Shown: positions 33,848 through 43,547, counted from the first letter of the stretch. The stretch: 64,000 nucleotides of DNA from Mayamaea pseudoterrestris (GCA_027923505.1 BROI01000024.1:124001-188000), one strand, 5' to 3'. Numbers and translations are program-made. The notes: a model not told the origin generated them from the sequence alone.

Positions 33848-35062
33848 TCACTCATCACCTCCACTGAGCTTCGTCCAACGAACTTCCTCCATTTCCCATA
33901 CGAAACTTGATGGATCATTGAACGAGCCCTCGTCAGACTCTAGCGACTTGAGAAAGCCATGTGCTGCCATCCAGACTTCGGAATGTTCACTAGCAACATG
34001 CTTGTGAAATCCAAGGAGCGCATTGCACACAACAGAAACGTCGTTGGCGTTTCCTGCCGTTCCAAGTATTTTGCGCATCCATTCATTCAAATCTTCTATA
34101 AAACAGCTCCCACGATCTAAATGCGCCACGTATATAGCCGCAACGCAAATCAAGTGTGGAGGTATTCGCGTCGCCAAGTCCAAGTAGTGCGCGTCGTTGC
34201 AGTAGCCCCAGGCGCGTTGCACCAAGTCCTTTGCATCACTGCTAATACTTTCCAATGCAGTAGCTCCTATATCTTTTTGCCGTCCATTGGAACGCATCAG
34301 CAGCATGGGACCAAGATATTTTTGCGGCATTTGGTTGGGTATCCAGTGCAGCAAAAAGCCCAGTGCGCAAAGAACTTTGTGTTCCGCCTCGACGAGTGCC
34401 TTGCTCCATTCCTGATAGACGGGACCAGCTGGAGACATGCCTGGTGGTAACAGAAAGGCTTTTATTGACTCTTGTGTATACTTTTGACCTGGTTGTCGTA
34501 ATGATGCAGCGAGACTTGTAGGGGTGCTGTTAATCATGTGGCAGCATTTATCGGCACCAGCTACCGCTTGCATGATTCGCCTGCGATACAAGTGCGCATA
34601 GACGGTAATAACTTTGCGTACATCTGCCGTATTTGCAACCTCAAGTAGCTTGGCGGCAAGAAGCGTGCAGGCCATGGCAATGGACCAAACGTTGGACTCG
34701 TGGAGGGAAACGTTGTGGTAGTAGCGATGCAGCAAAGTGCTGGATGTGTGCAGAGCAGATGCTTTGAGTGAGATTGGAATAGCTGGAAATTTAGGTGACT
34801 CACTACTGCCAGACGATGATTGCAGTTTATGTTCGTTTGGTAGAAGCATGTCCCAAGCGCTTCGCATCAATGAAATTCCATGGATCCGATGGAGACGTTC
34901 AACGTGAGCCGAAATTCCACGGCGCCGGGATGGCGTATCGTCCGGATTTGTAAGTTGAAGTGGAAGCGATCGATCTAGTATTGTTTTCGTTTGTGTAGTG
35001 CTCATTGTAGAGTGTGATGAAGCAAGTTCGCGAGTGCCTGATAAAGAATGTTTGTCGATCAT
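33848..35062 (-). CDS. Cyclin-L-like protein (complete copy B)
   Basis: 404 aa, single exon. Two cyclin folds are visible: LHRYYHNVSLHESNVWSIAM with LAAKLLEVANTADVRKVI (about residues 110-150), VEAEHKVLCALGFLLHWIPN (about 220), and the second fold AWGYCNDAHYLDLATRIPPHLICVAAIYVA (about 285-310). The spacing and the VINVF-like segment after the AAK motif resemble cyclin L/K/T, the transcription and splicing cyclins, rather than cell-cycle cyclins. The likely partner is a CDK11- or CDK9-type kinase in the nucleus. An alternative start lies at 35005. It is divergent from the Na+/H+ exchanger. The duplication ends inside this gene at 34722, so its first 113 residues have no counterpart in copy A. 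Confidence 0.8.
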   Translation of the reverse strand: MIDKHSLSGTRELASSHSTMSTTQTKTILDRSLPLQLTNPDDTPSRRRGISAHVERLHRIHGISLMRSAWDMLLPNEHKLQSSSGSSESPKFPAIPISLKASALHTSSTLLHRYYHNVSLHESNVWSIAMACTLLAAKLLEVANTADVRKVITVYAHLYRRRIMQAVAGADKCCHMINSTPTSLAASLRQPGQKYTQESIKAFLLPPGMSPAGPVYQEWSKALVEAEHKVLCALGFLLHWIPNQMPQKYLGPMLLMRSNGRQKDIGATALESISSDAKDLVQRAWGYCNDAHYLDLATRIPPHLICVAAIYVAHLDRGSCFIEDLNEWMRKILGTAGNANDVSVVCNALLGFHKHVASEHSEVWMAAHGFLKSLESDEGSFNDPSSFVWEMEEVRWTKLSGGDE

Positions 35063-35315
35063 TATTCATGGTTGACGAGTACGATGGCGCGCCGTCGCGG
35101 TTTCGCTTCATGACGTCAAAGTGACGTTTTGTGATTTTTGAACGCGATGCGACACCAATGTGACCGGAACGCTGCACGAACCAGCGCGGGGCAGCACCAT
35201 GGGGATCCAATAAGCCGAAGCGACCGAAACTAACGAGTTTATCATCTGTAGAGCGCAACAAGGAGTCATCTAGACTTGCGAATGTATTGAGGGAACTCGT
35301 CTGACGGCCGCTACC
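35063..35315. promoter_or_regulatory. Divergent promoter, cyclin L / Na+/H+ exchanger, with CRE
   Basis: 253 bases between opposite starts. TGACGTCA at 35111-35118 and a second TGACGT at 35122-35127 form a paired bZIP/CRE-like site, roughly 55 bases upstream of the cyclin start and 200 upstream of the exchanger. Confidence 0.45.
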
Positions 35316-37520
35316 ATGTCCACAGCAAGCCGACGGAGCAGCGCCTCGGCATCATCATCATGGCTTGGCTCAGTTTTGGGAATAGTTTTGGTTGCCCTCT
35401 TGCTTGCGGCAGCCATTGACTCTTCCAAACTGAAATTCTCGCAGTCCTTCACTTTGCCGTCGCATGCTACTAGTCATCAAACCCTCCTCGCATCCGGCAT
35501 TGATTTAAAATCAGCCAAGGAAGACGGAAGAATTGACGATGATATTACTAGAGACGACGCCTGCCGTAACTACTTGATGAACTTTTTGAATGGAACGACT
35601 GACTTTAAAGATGAATGTACAGCCATGAATAAGGCTTACCAGGTTGCAGATTGCAAGGACTACTCGCAGGATGCAACAATGACAAGTAGTATATTTAGTA
35701 ACCAACATGATACACTCACCAAGAATTCAACGGAGAATGACGACAAGTTAATCGATGACGCCTTTGAAAACTGGGAATGCTGCTCCAACATTAACGACTA
35801 CTATGGCAAGCACTGTCGACAGGATCAGTCGCTTGATGCAGTCAAATTGCTTGGCATTGTGTCCGTTTTGGTGGTTTGCGGATTGATAAAAACGCTCATT
35901 CGAAAGTTACCAAAGCTGCAGTGGGTTCCCGATGCAGCAGCCTGCATCGTCGTGGGTGCGCTGGTGGGAGGATTGCTGCGACTAATTGGCGGCCACGAGC
36001 TTACGAACAAATTGGCCTTTGACAATAACTTGTTTCTGCACATTTTGCTGCCGCCAATTATATTTCAAGCAAGCTTGACGATTGACAAGACGGCCTTTCG
36101 GCGCGACTTGTTTCCCATTTTGACGTTTGCCGTCTTTGGAACCTTTTTTAGTGCCGCCGCCATTGGATACACGACGCACTACCTTTCGTCGCTGCCTCTG
36201 CTTGACTCGCTCCTCTTTGGTGCACTCATGTCGTCGATTGATCCAGTGGCGACGCTGGGGATATTGTCAAACGTTGGAGTAAGTCATCATGATACGCTTT
36301 ATACGCTGGTGTTTGGAGAGTCACTCTTGAATGATGGCGTATCCATTGTGCTGTTTGACTCGCTGCTTCGACACATGGGCAGTACAACTGTTGTCGACGA
36401 CGCGACTGTAGCAAATACCTTGGTAAACTTTGTCATTGTGGCGGGCGGATCCATATTCATTGGCTGCCTCTGTGGCGCTGCTTCGACCTTGTACTTTTGG
36501 CTGCTTCACAAGATGCACTCGGCCGTGACGGAGGTGGGCTTGTTCTTTGCGTGGGCGTTCATTCCTTACTACATTGCCGACGGAGCCGGCATGTCTGGCA
36601 TAATCAGCATTATGGTCATGGGATTTGTAATGGATTACTTTATTGTTGGTGGCCACATGAGCGAGGAAGGCGAATGGATGGAATACACGGAGCTATCGTC
36701 GCATGACGAGCATGGCATACATCGATCCAGCCACCCCGTGGCACCATTGTTCGATCGATTTGTCGCAACATGTCGAAAGGCCTTTTCAGGCCACGGTCTG
36801 CTGCTTTCCAAGTCTCGGCATCATGTTGGTTTTGTTGCAGAAGTCATTTCTTCGTTAATGGAGACGGCGATTTTTGCGTACCTCGGCTTGTTTCTGTTCA
36901 ACGATCGAGTATTTGACGTCAAGGCCACATTTGCTGGGCTATTTGCATGCGTTTCGAGCCGAGCTTTAATGGTGCTTGGACTGAGTCTGTTGGTGAACGC
37001 ATTCGTCTGGATGGATGCTGAAGTCCTGCTGGGTCGCTGGTGGCGTCGATTATGCCAACGATCGCCATCTGCCAGACATGGACTTGATCCTTTGCTGTCG
37101 CCCACAACTCGTGTCGACGATGATTCAGACTACAGCGAAACGAAGAATTATTTGGACGTCAAGACTCAGCTCATTTTATTCTCTGCCGGTGTGCGTGGCG
37201 CTGTAAGTTACGCGCTGGTGCAGAACATTCCGGTGTTTGACGCGGTGACTGAGACTGGATCGCATTACAAGGCAGAGCTGCGTTCTATGACGTCTTGTGC
37301 GATTGTCCTGCTCATGTTTGCCTTTGGCGGATTGACTTATTTTACAATGAAAAGGGATGTGGCGCTATCACTTTCGCGGCATGGTGGAGCAACACGTCGG
37401 TTGTTAAGCTCGGGATTATCGTCGGAACCGGGCTCACCTTACGAAGAGTCGGAATATGACTACAACTCCTCGATTGAACAGTTTGAAATCGACGGACGGA
37501 GTCCTCAAACAAATCGGTAA
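35316..37520 (+). CDS. Na+/H+ exchanger, CPA1 family (NHE-like)
   Basis: 734 aa, single exon. An N-terminal hydrophobic segment (about residues 16-36) may be a signal anchor. It is followed by a cysteine-containing luminal or extracellular region of about 130 residues with NGT glycosylation sites, and then some eleven or twelve membrane segments from residue 170. CPA1 hallmarks are LLPPIIFQASLTI (about 245), SSIDPVATLGIL (about 305), FGESLLNDGVSIVLFD with the ion-binding Asn-Asp pair (about 335), and GVRGAVSYALVQNIP (about 625). It exchanges Na+ or K+ for H+ across endomembrane or plasma membrane. The overall sequence is nearest the intracellular NHE6/8-like group, though I could not verify this. 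The Cys-rich N-terminal domain is unusual. The tail is short, with SPYEESEYDY. Confidence 0.93.
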   Translation: MSTASRRSSASASSSWLGSVLGIVLVALLLAAAIDSSKLKFSQSFTLPSHATSHQTLLASGIDLKSAKEDGRIDDDITRDDACRNYLMNFLNGTTDFKDECTAMNKAYQVADCKDYSQDATMTSSIFSNQHDTLTKNSTENDDKLIDDAFENWECCSNINDYYGKHCRQDQSLDAVKLLGIVSVLVVCGLIKTLIRKLPKLQWVPDAAACIVVGALVGGLLRLIGGHELTNKLAFDNNLFLHILLPPIIFQASLTIDKTAFRRDLFPILTFAVFGTFFSAAAIGYTTHYLSSLPLLDSLLFGALMSSIDPVATLGILSNVGVSHHDTLYTLVFGESLLNDGVSIVLFDSLLRHMGSTTVVDDATVANTLVNFVIVAGGSIFIGCLCGAASTLYFWLLHKMHSAVTEVGLFFAWAFIPYYIADGAGMSGIISIMVMGFVMDYFIVGGHMSEEGEWMEYTELSSHDEHGIHRSSHPVAPLFDRFVATCRKAFSGHGLLLSKSRHHVGFVAEVISSLMETAIFAYLGLFLFNDRVFDVKATFAGLFACVSSRALMVLGLSLLVNAFVWMDAEVLLGRWWRRLCQRSPSARHGLDPLLSPTTRVDDDSDYSETKNYLDVKTQLILFSAGVRGAVSYALVQNIPVFDAVTETGSHYKAELRSMTSCAIVLLMFAFGGLTYFTMKRDVALSLSRHGGATRRLLSSGLSSEPGSPYEESEYDYNSSIEQFEIDGRSPQTNR

Positions 37521-37576
37521 AACTTACATGCGTACTGCATACGACACACATTTTTATGTTTAAAAAGTTAGTAATC

Positions 37577-39922
37577 TTACTTTGCATCCTTGCCATCGCC
37601 AAGCTCCTCATAACCTGGCATAATCTTACCCATGGGCACCTGAAGAATTTTACGCATCGCAGGTACATCCGCCTTCTTCTTAGCTTTCTCATAAAGGCGA
37701 GCATCCTTCTTACTGACAGTCGCTCCCCAAAAGTTCACCGTCGCGTCCTTGTACTTGTCGCCGGCGGCGTTAGCATTGCCTCCCGCCTTTTCAAGAAGCT
37801 CGTCGTGGTCGAGTTCTTTCTCAAACTTCTTTTTACGAGCAACAGCCTTCATTTCGCGAGCATCCGATGAACCTTGGATGAAAAGCCTTCCTCCATCAAC
37901 ATGCCACTCCTCCCTGCAAACCGAAGAGTAGAACTCCTTGTTATGACTAATCATCAAGACTGCTCCACCCCAGTTGTTCAAACCCGCCGAAAGCGCACCA
38001 AGTGCTTCACGATCCAAAAAGTTGGTCGGTTCGTCCATGATCAGTAGATGCGGAATCGTCCAAAAGGCAGCAGCAATGACAAGCTTCACCTTTTGCCCGC
38101 CCGACAAACCGCGAATCTTGCCGTAGGTACCGAACTCTTGCGGCAAGCCAAAGTCATCGAGATGCTTCTGAATCTCCGAGGTTGTTACGGGACGTAAGTC
38201 AAGGCCAGCTTCCTTTGATGCAATCTTTTCATCCGTCTGCTTGATTAGGCGCTCAAAACCAAGCAACAGCAGCTCCTCTCGAGTGTAGTACTTGTTATCC
38301 TTTTCTCGAACATTTCTCTTCTTGACCTCGTACTCCAAAACACCAGCCCTCAAGCGTCTGCTCCAAATGCCTTCAATTCCAAACTCGTCAATGGCAGCTT
38401 GCTCCTCGGGTGTAATGCGGTAGGCCTCACTCTCCATCTTTTCGCGATCGTAGCCATCTTTGAAGCGCCACTGAATGTAAGCAACGGGGCTATCCTCCAT
38501 GTGCTGTTCCACGTGCGAAAAGGCGTGCTGGGCAACGTATGCAACGCGCAAGTTTGGGTGAACCGTGTGACGGCAGATTCCTGGGTTGCTTGGAAGAGTT
38601 TCACCAACAATCATGCGAATGAGCGTCGACTTTCCAGCACCTGATTGTAAAGAAACAATATGTGAATAATTATAGCCGCACAAGGACGTTTACGAATGTC
38701 GCCTACCCTGTAGTCAGTGTTAAAAGTGTAACGTACCATTTGCTCCCAAGACGACAATGCGCGACGAAAGCGTCATTTTTAAATTAATATCCGTCAAAGT
38801 ATTTTCCTTGGCTCCGGCGTACTTGAAATCAACGTGCTCCATCTCTAGGAACTTTTGCGTCGACGTTCTGACACCCTCCAAACGACCAGGCTCCGGAAAG
38901 TTAAAGTTCAAATTATCCGTGGTGGCTAGCTCAAAGTAATGCTTGGCTTGTGGCTGAAGCTTGACAAAATCACTCATCTTGCCCTTGTAATGAACAAGTC
39001 GGCGATACGGACCCCAAATGGGGCGCTGCTCGTAGTGAATGACATCGGAGACCACATTTTCCAAAAAGGTCGTGTCGTGAGAAACGATCAAAACCGTTTG
39101 ATGCGTCAATCCAATGAGGTAGTTTGTAATCCATTCAACAGCCGCTGATGAAAGATGATTTGTAGGCTCATCCAAAAGATAAATGTCAGGCTCCATCAAT
39201 ACCGCTCGTACAAGTCGCAACTTCATTTGCCAACCACCCGACAAGGCGCCAATCGTTCCTTCCGCCATGGTTTCCGTGAAATCAAGCTCCATGAGCTTGG
39301 CCACACATTCCTCCTTTGACTTGCCAGTGTCGCGCTGCAAATGCTCCAACACATTCTGGGCGTCATAGGCTGGATCAACGTTACTTCCCGAATCAACATA
39401 GGCAGTCTTTAAATGTCGTGGCCAACCGTCGAGTTTGTTGTTGCAAATGGCACTCATCAACGTGGTCTTTCCAACTCCATTCTGGCCGACCAACGCGTAG
39501 CGACGGCCACGCAGCAATCGCATCTTGGTCTTGTGCAACAAAATCTTGCCTCCGTACGCCAAGTTGAAGCGAAGGTCGCAAAGTTCTTCCACATCCTCAT
39601 CTTCGGGGTCGCCGTACGAGTCATTGTCGTCCTCGTCTGTCAATGCCTTTTGAGCGGCCAAGCAAAAGTTGAAAATGACATTGTCCTCCTCCTCAGACTC
39701 CTTGCCTTCTGCCTCTAGAGCAGCAGGCAAGTAGTCAGTCATGTACGGCGCCATGGTTTCCTGCCAGACGACCGGATCAAAGTTGTTTTGCGAAGCCAGC
39801 CCCTTGGCAAGCAAGGCCAAGTAGGTGATAATGTGATCATTGTCAGAGTCCTGCGTCAAGCGCTCGGGCAATGTTTCGCGGACCAAGTCGACAATCTCGT
39901 CGGGGGCTTCCAGGAGTGGCAT
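37577..39922 (-). CDS. EF3-like ABC-F ATPase lacking the HEAT domain
   Basis: Exons are 39922-38737 and 38640-37577 (749 aa); the 96-base intron (GTACGT...TCAG) splits the second Walker A motif, GANGAGKST. The first ABC cassette has GQNGVGKTTLM, LSGGWQMKLRL and YLLDEPTNHLS; the second has LSGGQKVKLVIAAAFW and LIMDEPTNFLD. Between Walker A and signature of cassette two lies an insertion (GIWSRRLRAGVLEYEVKKRN) like the chromodomain of elongation factor 3 and New1. A shortened helical domain precedes cassette one, but the N-terminal HEAT domain of fungal eEF3 (about 1040 aa) is absent, and there is no room for it before the divergent gene at 40272. eEF3-type proteins act on the ribosomal E site; such relatives are known from oomycetes and algae. 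The C-terminus is lysine-rich. Confidence 0.88.
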
Positions 39923-40271
39923 GATACGGTGATGGTAGTTAATCGGTTGTCAGAAGCTTGTAAATAAATGAACAAACAATGCAATGCAGGCAATATTGTG
40001 ATAAAAGCACTTCAGGCCACGATGAATTGTGCAAGGTCATGCAATGGAACGAATGACGACGCACGAAAGGAAAAAGTTTGTTGGCCACCAGGAGGCGAGT
40101 ACCGCTACGATGTCAAAGCAGATAGGTGACGTCATGTTCGGGGGTATGTGGGGGGCTGAAGCCGACCGTGGAAATTGGAAATCACCATGGAGAAACAATT
40201 TTTGCGCTTTCACGTGATACGAGCCTCGTCGTTTCGACAAGTCGTTCCTTCACAAGCATTCACTAGTAGGC
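39923..40271. promoter_or_regulatory. Divergent promoter, EF3-like / DESI peptidase, with CRE
   Basis: 349 bases between opposite starts. TGACGTCA at 40127-40134 is a perfect CRE palindrome. No gene is seen inside. Confidence 0.45.
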
Positions 40272-41009
40272 ATGTCTCACTACGCCGGCAATTCAGGCAT
40301 TCGAACTCGGGTAGCAACAAAAGTCTGGCTGCATGTGTACGACCTTTCGCAAGCCAATGACTACCTTTGGCACGCTGGCTTTGGCATTCACCATTCGGGT
40401 ATCGAAGTTTCGGGCATTGAATATACGTATGGAGCTGGTATATACGAGTCTAATACGCCAACCATTGTTCCGAATGCAAAGCATCGAGAGCGGATTGAGC
40501 TTGGGAGTTTCGATGGAGGGTCGGACCGATTGAAGCAAGCGATTGACGAGTTACGAGATACGTTTGGACCAGACGACTACAATGTTTTGAAACGCAACTG
40601 CAACCACTTTTGCAATGATCTGTCATGGAAGCTGCTGCAGCGCAAGATCCCAGGATATGTGAATCGACTGAGCGACGTTGCAATGTGCTTGAGCTGCTTG
40701 ATTCCGAAGAAATTTCTTGAGCCTGTTCGCGAGAGTGATTTAGCTAATCAAGACAAGAATGGTGCTAATTTTGGTATTGTCAAAACGTCTTCGATCGCTG
40801 CATTCTCGGGAGCAGGACGGTCGCTTGCGGATGCTACTACGTCGTCGCCATCGGAACGCAATGGTCTGCTTCACAGAACATTTAGCAGCGGAGGAGCAAC
40901 TACTACTAGCAGCCAAGACATAATGGAACGACGAGAGCTGATGCGCAAGGCTGCGTTGGCGAGATTGGAGTTGAATAAAGCGCAAGTGCAGGAGGACAAG
41001 CAGTCGTAA
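40272..41009 (+). CDS. PPPDE/DESI-type cysteine isopeptidase
   Basis: 245 aa, single exon. The PPPDE domain fills residues about 15-150: VWLHVYDLS at the start, the catalytic His in WHAGFGIHHSGIEV (about residue 40), YTYGAGIYES, and the catalytic Cys in NVLKRNCNHFCNDLSWKLL (about residue 109), followed by IPGYVNRLS. Members such as DESI1 and DESI2 remove SUMO or ubiquitin from selected proteins, in cytosol or nucleus. The tail (about 95 residues) is Ser-rich, ending in a charged helix. A variant of the His loop has HH rather than GH-V, which is common in the family. It is divergent from the EF3-like gene and convergent with NASP. Confidence 0.92.
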   Translation: MSHYAGNSGIRTRVATKVWLHVYDLSQANDYLWHAGFGIHHSGIEVSGIEYTYGAGIYESNTPTIVPNAKHRERIELGSFDGGSDRLKQAIDELRDTFGPDDYNVLKRNCNHFCNDLSWKLLQRKIPGYVNRLSDVAMCLSCLIPKKFLEPVRESDLANQDKNGANFGIVKTSSIAAFSGAGRSLADATTSSPSERNGLLHRTFSSGGATTTSSQDIMERRELMRKAALARLELNKAQVQEDKQS

Positions 41010-41386
41010 TCAAGTTGTGTGCGTGGCTTTCGTGTGGCCTGCATTTGCGGCAGCACGCTATTGAACTGGAGCTTGCGAGCGCAGTATCCCAAGTGTCGGC
41101 AATGCGGCCTTATGCTGCTCCAGGATCGTCTTTATAAATCGGGAAAAGCTGAAGTTCAAGAATTCTTTTATATTCGTGTGCTTGTCGCTTGTGGCCGCTC
41201 ATGGACCGGTGGAAAGGTTACGAACTCTTATATATTGCGAATAAAATCCTCTGATAACATTCGCAGCCAACTGAGGGACCCACCGGGCCTTGCACCTTGT
41301 AGCGCAACGTACATAGCATTGTTCTTGAGCGTTTGTATCTGGGTATTGCATCTTGTAGCGTAGCCTGCATAGTGTTGTCAGCATCG
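41010..41386. other. Convergent 3' intergenic region with short direct repeat
   Basis: 377 bases between the 3' ends of the DESI and NASP genes. An imperfect direct repeat of about 35 bases (TTGCACCTTGTAGCG near 41289, TTGCATCTTGTAGCG near 41346) is visible. A plus-strand open frame at 41019-41363 has CxC and CxxC pairs but no start context or homology that I recognise. Confidence 0.4.
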
Positions 41387-42433
41387 TTACATCTTGGCTT
41401 TTTTCGTGCTAGGCTCTGATGACTTGGAGGCATTCAAGTCGTCCAGCGCATTCAACGAAACACCGACTCCCATGAGCATTGTTGACGCGAAACATACATT
41501 TTCCTTCTCCTCGCCCAAATCAACATTCTTGGCTGCCAGCTGCCCCAAGGTAAAAATGGTATCCTGCAAACAACTCTGGGCGGCTTCATAGTAGCCCTTG
41601 GCGTAGGATATTCGCTCGCCTTTTGGCACAAGCACTGTCTTGGTTTCCGTCGTTACCAAGGCGCCATCGTCTGGACACGCCAGTAGTGTTTCGGCAATCA
41701 ACACATTGTCCTCGGTAACCTTTCGAAGACATTTCAAAAGCTCGAGGGAAGGCGTTGGCTCCGCCGCTGCGGCTGACGATTCCGCCGTAGGTAGCAGTTC
41801 CTGCAAGGCATCTTCGTGAAACTTGAGCGCCTGCAATTGGACATCCACAGCGTCAGCGTAGCGCTTACACTCTAACAGCACGTCTCCCAAGTGATTGAAC
41901 ATGCGTGGCATTTGCTCGAGTATGAAATTTCGGAATGGAACGATCTTGTCATCTTCGTCGGCAATGGCGGCATCGTAAATAGCCCAGGCAGTCTCCAGCA
42001 TTTCCAGAGCGAGATTGAGATCGCTGCTGCTCGCTTCACTACTCGTCTCGTTGATTGCTGGAGCTGATGCAGCCGCTGTGTTGGATGATACAGGCGGCGG
42101 CTGCTGTTGGGAGGCTGTCTGGAGACGCTTCTCTGCAGCTTCAGCTACGGCACTTCGCTTTGTTTCTGGATCGACAGCAGCTGCCTTGTCATTTTCTGCA
42201 TCTTCTTCGTCTTCATTTTCTTCTCTCTCGACTTCATTTCGATATGCGCGAAAGAGTGCATTGCCATATTCGTGGTACAAGGGAGCAGTTTCCAACGAAT
42301 CCTCTCCATGCGACTCAACTGCCTGCACGAGCAGCGCTGCAAAAATATCCACAGCTTCCGCGGCGCGACTATTCATCACCAGCGTTCGGGCTACCTTGAA
42401 GCGAGGGTCGAGTGTGCCTTTTGGAGCTGACAT
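41387..42433 (-). CDS. NASP: NASP/Hif1-type histone chaperone (SHNi-TPR)
   Basis: 348 aa, single exon. An interrupted tetratricopeptide fold is visible: ARTLVMNSRAAEAVDIFAALL with APLYHEYGNALFRAY (about residues 15-65), an acidic insertion (EREENEDEEDAEND) inside the second repeat, then LNLALEMLETAWAIYDAA, MPRMFNHLGDVLLECKRYADAVDVQLQAL and a last helix pair. The acid-interrupted TPR is the mark of the SHNi-TPR family, which binds histones H3-H4 or H1 and escorts them to nuclei. It ends in a basic stretch (STKKAKM) that could be a nuclear signal. It shares a 184-base divergent promoter with RPB9. Confidence 0.85.
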   Translation of the reverse strand: MSAPKGTLDPRFKVARTLVMNSRAAEAVDIFAALLVQAVESHGEDSLETAPLYHEYGNALFRAYRNEVEREENEDEEDAENDKAAAVDPETKRSAVAEAAEKRLQTASQQQPPPVSSNTAAASAPAINETSSEASSSDLNLALEMLETAWAIYDAAIADEDDKIVPFRNFILEQMPRMFNHLGDVLLECKRYADAVDVQLQALKFHEDALQELLPTAESSAAAAEPTPSLELLKCLRKVTEDNVLIAETLLACPDDGALVTTETKTVLVPKGERISYAKGYYEAAQSCLQDTIFTLGQLAAKNVDLGEEKENVCFASTMLMGVGVSLNALDDLNASKSSEPSTKKAKM

Positions 42434-42617
42434 GGTGAATGCTTGTTAGTTGTGAGACGGCGTGGCGTGACTTTCGACAAAGATTCGATCGAAATGAGAC
42501 AGCTGTCGCACTGGTTCATCTGCGACATTGACACATCCACCGACGACGACACAAAATCGCGGCCAACAATTATTTGTTGACCATCAGTCGAAACAGCAAT
42601 ATACTTTAGTGGTGACA

Positions 42618-43231
42618 ATGGCAGACATGGACGAATACGGAGACGAGGAAGAAGAGAAAGAAGAGGATGATGATGGAATGCCGGAAGAAAACGATGATGA
42701 CGAGGAGGAGGAAGAAGATATTTTGGACATGGAGGACCAAGCACCACAGCAGGTCGACGCTTTGCTCATGCGCTTTTGTCCGCAAGATTCCAGCATGCTT
42801 TATCCTCAAGTACGTAGTTTTAATGGAAGTGATTGCTTTGATGATTCGCGTGACGGGTTTTCAGTCGAGCATCTGTTTCAATTCGCGCTCGAAAAGTCGA
42901 CTTGCTGACTCTTCATTCCTTCATTTCCATTACGCAGGAAGACAAACGAAACAAGATTTTACAATACGCATGTCGTCTATGCCAATACACGGAAGCTTGT
43001 CCAGACCAGCCCCTTGTCTATAGAAACGAGCGCAAGAAGGAGGTGGGAAACATTTTGCATACGGTTCCATCGGCTGTGAGTGACGATCCCACCTTGGCAC
43101 GAAGTCAGCGAGCGAACTGCGCCAATTGCGGTCACCATGAGGCAGTCTTTTTCCAGTCAGACTTGTCGCAATCCGACTCGCTGGCTTTGATTTTTGTGTG
43201 CTGCAACTGCGACTACAAGTGGGTGAATTGA
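42618..43231 (+). CDS. POLR2I: RNA polymerase II subunit RPB9
   Basis: Exons are 42618-42809 and 42938-43231 (161 aa); the intron has GTACGT and CGCAG ends. A long acidic leader (about 40 residues, EEEEKEEDDDG and similar) precedes the first zinc ribbon, [29 protein letters not shown]. In RPB9 the first knuckle is usually C-x2-C; here the second ligand is Asp (codon GAT), a rare replacement. The second, TFIIS-like ribbon is intact: CANCGH, EAVFFQSDLSQSD, FVCCNCDYKW. The Asp-Glu pair that TFIIS and RPC11 use for cleavage is missing, which supports RPB9 over those paralogues. RPB9 influences start-site selection, fidelity and elongation in RNA polymerase II. The acidic leader is longer than in yeast or human. 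Confidence 0.9.
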
Positions 43232-43547
43232 GGGTGGAGAGTCTCGTTTGGAAAGCAATTTTGCATATGTCTGTTGACTCATGAACGCTTATTAACCATA
43301 TGCTCTAGACTCTTGCTATTTTATAAAGGAATCTATGGTAGCTGTTTGTTTGCAAATGAAATGTTAGCGTCATCTGCATCGATATACCCTGCGCAAATAA
43401 TTTTGTTCGTGAAAAGTCTGTCACATCACCAATCGTCCGTCCATGCTCCGTTGAAAATTCAAAATAATGGTTGGATCTCGTTTCGTTCCGTGCGACGACC
43501 ATTCAAAACCTTGGTTGTCGAATTGTTCTTTGAGACAAAAAGTCACC
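43232..43547. other. Intergenic region, RPB9 to POL5
   Basis: 316 bases on the path between two plus-strand genes. It contains AT-rich stretches and the POL5 promoter; I see nothing else. Confidence 0.4.

Larger units (their letters stand above)
28365..34722. repeat. Tandem segmental duplication, copy B (no copia-1)
   Basis: 6358 bases matching copy A in the same orientation. It carries the unoccupied copia-1 target site at 30720-30730. It starts inside the RTEL1 gene and runs into a complete cyclin L gene. Confidence 0.95.

Noticed and set aside
41019-41363. Plus-strand open frame with CxC and CxxC pairs after the DESI gene
   Set aside because: It lies in a short convergent 3' region, overlaps a short direct repeat and has no promoter or family match; probably UTR.
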